Below, piece after piece: positions 62,544-64,000 of a stretch of 64,000 nucleotides of DNA; positions within the stretch are counted from its first letter, which is position 1; each line of letters begins with the position of its first letter. The position numbers and the translations under genes were made by a program. The stretch lies in assembly GCF_014649815.1 (NCBI RefSeq), contig NZ_BMTT01000013.1:62001-126000 (forward strand). The letters are read 5' to 3'. This stretch comes from Streptomyces mutabilis. GTDB taxonomy: Bacteria > Actinomycetota > Actinomycetes > Streptomycetales > Streptomycetaceae. Under the pieces are notes generated by a model, which worked only from the letters and a program-made list of their open reading frames with translations, was not told the origin of the DNA and did not search any database.

Positions 62544-63605
62544 CTACTCCTGCTTCTTCCGCCGCGTCCCGAACACGATCTCGTCCCAACTCGGCACGGC
62601 CGCCCGACGGCCCGGGCGTACCCCGTCGGCCTCGGCCTGGCGGTCGGTGGAGCCGGTGAGGCGGTCGCGGTGGCTGCCCACCGAGCGCGGCATGAGCACG
62701 TCGGCGTAGGCGGAACCGGCCGACGCGGCGGGGGCCGCCGGCTCCTCCACCTCGGGCTCCTCGATGGGCTCCTCGGCCGGTTCGGGCGCGCGTTCGGGCA
62801 CCACCAGGTCGCCCCGGAAGCTCGGCACCGCCTCCAGCAGGCTGGTGAGCGAGTCGCGTTCGCGTTCGGCCGAGGCCGTGGCCGCGGTCTCCTCGGCGGG
62901 CTCCGACGGCGGTGGCGCGGGCAGGCTCGGCCGCTCCCGCTGCTCCCGGTCGAGAGTGCGGTCCAACGGCCGGTCGCGCGGCAGCCGCGCGATGCGCGGG
63001 ACGAACGGGAAGCTGGGCTCGGGCGCGGCGAGGTCGTCGGACTCACCGATCAGCGTGCGCGCCTCCGCGTCGACGGCCTGGACGAGGCGCCTGGGCGGGT
63101 CGTAGGTCCAGCTCGCCGAGTGGGGTTCTCCCGCGACCATGTAGACCAGCAGCACTTCCCAGGTGCCGTCGTCGCGGCGCCAGGAGTCCCACTGGACGGT
63201 GTCCTTGTCGGCGCCGCGCAGCAGCAGCCGCTCCTGGACGGCCTCGCCGAGGGGCGGCCCGGAGTTCTCGCCGGGACGGCGGACGGGGGTCTTGCGGGCC
63301 CGTTCCGCCATGAAGGCGCGCTCGGCCAGCACGGGACCCTCGAACCGCCGCACGCGGTCGACGGGGATGCCGGCCATCTGGGCGACCTCTTCCGCGGTCG
63401 CACCGGCTCGTATACGCGCCTGGATGTCGCGGGGGCGGAGATGGCTCTCCACCTCGATCTCGATCTGGCCGAGGCGGGGACGGTCGCCGCGTACGGCGGC
63501 CCGGAGCCGCTCGTCGATCGGAAGCGTGTACTCCGTGCTGTCCGCAGCCTTCAGCACCAGCCGTGTGCCGTCATTCGAGACGGCCACGACACGCAGTTCG
63601 GGCAT
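62544..63605 (-). CDS. sepH: SepH, FtsZ-associated cell division protein (DUF3071)
   Basis: A 353-residue SepH. The N-terminal DUF3071 domain (residues 1-165: LRVVAVSNDGTRLVLKAADSTEYTL, HLRPRDIQARIRAGATAEEVAQMAGIPVDRVRRFEGPVL) includes a helix-turn-helix that binds FtsZ rather than promoting transcription. WDSWRRDDGTWEVLLVYMVAG closes it. Residues 190-350 are charged, Pro/Glu-rich and disordered, ending with the conserved VPSWDEIVFGTRRKK. In S. venezuelae SepH helps FtsZ assemble into sporulation septa. ATG 63605 has GGGAGG 5 nt upstream. It appears monocistronic and convergent with the rhodanese gene. Confidence 0.93.
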   Translation of the reverse strand: MPELRVVAVSNDGTRLVLKAADSTEYTLPIDERLRAAVRGDRPRLGQIEIEVESHLRPRDIQARIRAGATAEEVAQMAGIPVDRVRRFEGPVLAERAFMAERARKTPVRRPGENSGPPLGEAVQERLLLRGADKDTVQWDSWRRDDGTWEVLLVYMVAGEPHSASWTYDPPRRLVQAVDAEARTLIGESDDLAAPEPSFPFVPRIARLPRDRPLDRTLDREQRERPSLPAPPPSEPAEETAATASAERERDSLTSLLEAVPSFRGDLVVPERAPEPAEEPIEEPEVEEPAAPAASAGSAYADVLMPRSVGSHRDRLTGSTDRQAEADGVRPGRRAAVPSWDEIVFGTRRKKQE

Positions 63606-64000
63606 GGGGACCTCCCGGGTGGTGCCTGCCGACGTCACGTGCGTCGCTGCTTCCGCTCTGTCGAGTGTGGCCTGCCCGGGTGCAGCCTGCCACAACCTTG
63701 CCGAGTTGCCCGGCGTGTCGGGCACGGGCCCTGGATCGCCGTTATGGCACGGTTACCTGTTCGCAACGCTGGGTGACGACTTTCGTCACCCTGTGCAACT
63801 AGCCCCCTCTCGGCGGTCCTTCACGGTCCCGGGCGCCCTGTCGGGAGACCGGACCCAGGGCTCGCAACAGTACTCCATTCGGGCCACGTGCGTGGATCGG
63901 CGCGCCGTCCAACTTCTGGCAAGAGGTGACGCTTGGCCGTCCCTGGCGCGATTCCGCAATCTTGGCGTGGCGTACTTCACGCAATCACCAGAAACGGAAC
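63606..64000. promoter_or_regulatory. sepH upstream region with a 21-bp palindrome
   Basis: The right end of the window has no convincing gene. It should contain the sepH promoter. GGGTGACGA-CTT-TCGTCACCC (63771-63791) is a perfect 9-3-9 inverted repeat about 165 bp upstream of the sepH start, in a stretch of lower GC (GTTACCTGTTCGCAACGC). It could be an operator, or the terminator of a gene lying further right. The last 200 bp show only short frames without ribosome sites. Confidence 0.4.

Overview
The window looks like a chromosomal core segment of a Streptomyces species. Several things point to this. GC content is very high, with G or C at nearly every third codon position. GTG and TTG starts are common. 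Streptomyces-specific genes stand side by side: whiH (sporulation regulator), hrdB (principal sigma factor), sepH (division protein), and the split topoisomerase IV genes parE and parC. From memory, the order matches the S. coelicolor SCO5799-SCO5855 region; I could not align it. No insertion sequence, prophage, tRNA, rRNA or CRISPR array is visible.

Layout. (1) 1-3517: the right end of an NRPS-independent siderophore locus (aminotransferase fragment, IucA/IucC synthetase, GNAT acyltransferase). (2) 3663-11124: DNA damage and nucleotide supply: DinG-type helicase, lexA with an SOS box, then nrdR-nrdJ behind a pair of NrdR boxes. (3) 11191-18577: small conserved genes (TerD, DUF4937-like, histidine phosphatase, ADP-ribosylglycohydrolase), a decayed MFS exporter beside an intact TetR regulator, rnhB and two conserved hypotheticals. 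(4) 18860-28817: a RecQ helicase with a C-terminal phosphoribosyltransferase-like domain, a DUF4192 protein, a debranching-enzyme-like protein, a Nudix/winged-helix protein and an ABC ATPase fused to a membrane domain. (5) 28979-31839: whiH and hrdB. (6) 31975-38065: trypsin-like protease, a small zinc-ribbon-like protein, parE, and a DUF485/sodium:solute symporter pair. (7) 38133-44274: a CitA/CitB-type two-component system, an iron-box-controlled sucrase/ferredoxin-like gene, and two divergent citrate synthase genes, one with a DNA-binding domain, around an AT-rich palindrome. (8) 44413-53352: a small gene, a CobW GTPase, parC, an M16 peptidase pair, an M23 peptidase behind a c-di-AMP (ydaO-type) riboswitch, and a GntR regulator. 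(9) 53557-63605: ptsH with two DasR-type sites, a GNAT/acyl-CoA-synthetase-like protein acetyltransferase, DUF5998, an alkaline-phosphatase-family protein, thymidine kinase, PhzF, VOC, rhodanese and SepH.

The window is rich in regulation that can be read directly: an SOS box, NrdR boxes, an iron box, DasR sites, a riboswitch, a WhiG-like -10, unassigned palindromes upstream of parC and between the citrate synthases, and about a dozen perfect-stem terminators. About a dozen genes have a TAnnnT-like -10 element only 6-9 nt before the start codon and no Shine-Dalgarno sequence, which suggests leaderless mRNAs.

The best candidate for something not yet described is the citrate synthase pair. One protein joins an N-terminal helix-turn-helix to a citrate synthase fold with an apparently complete catalytic triad, and a perfect 21-bp palindrome fills the spacer of its own candidate promoter. 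This suggests a metabolite-sensing autoregulator derived from an enzyme. All function calls come from reading the translated sequence; no database search was run.
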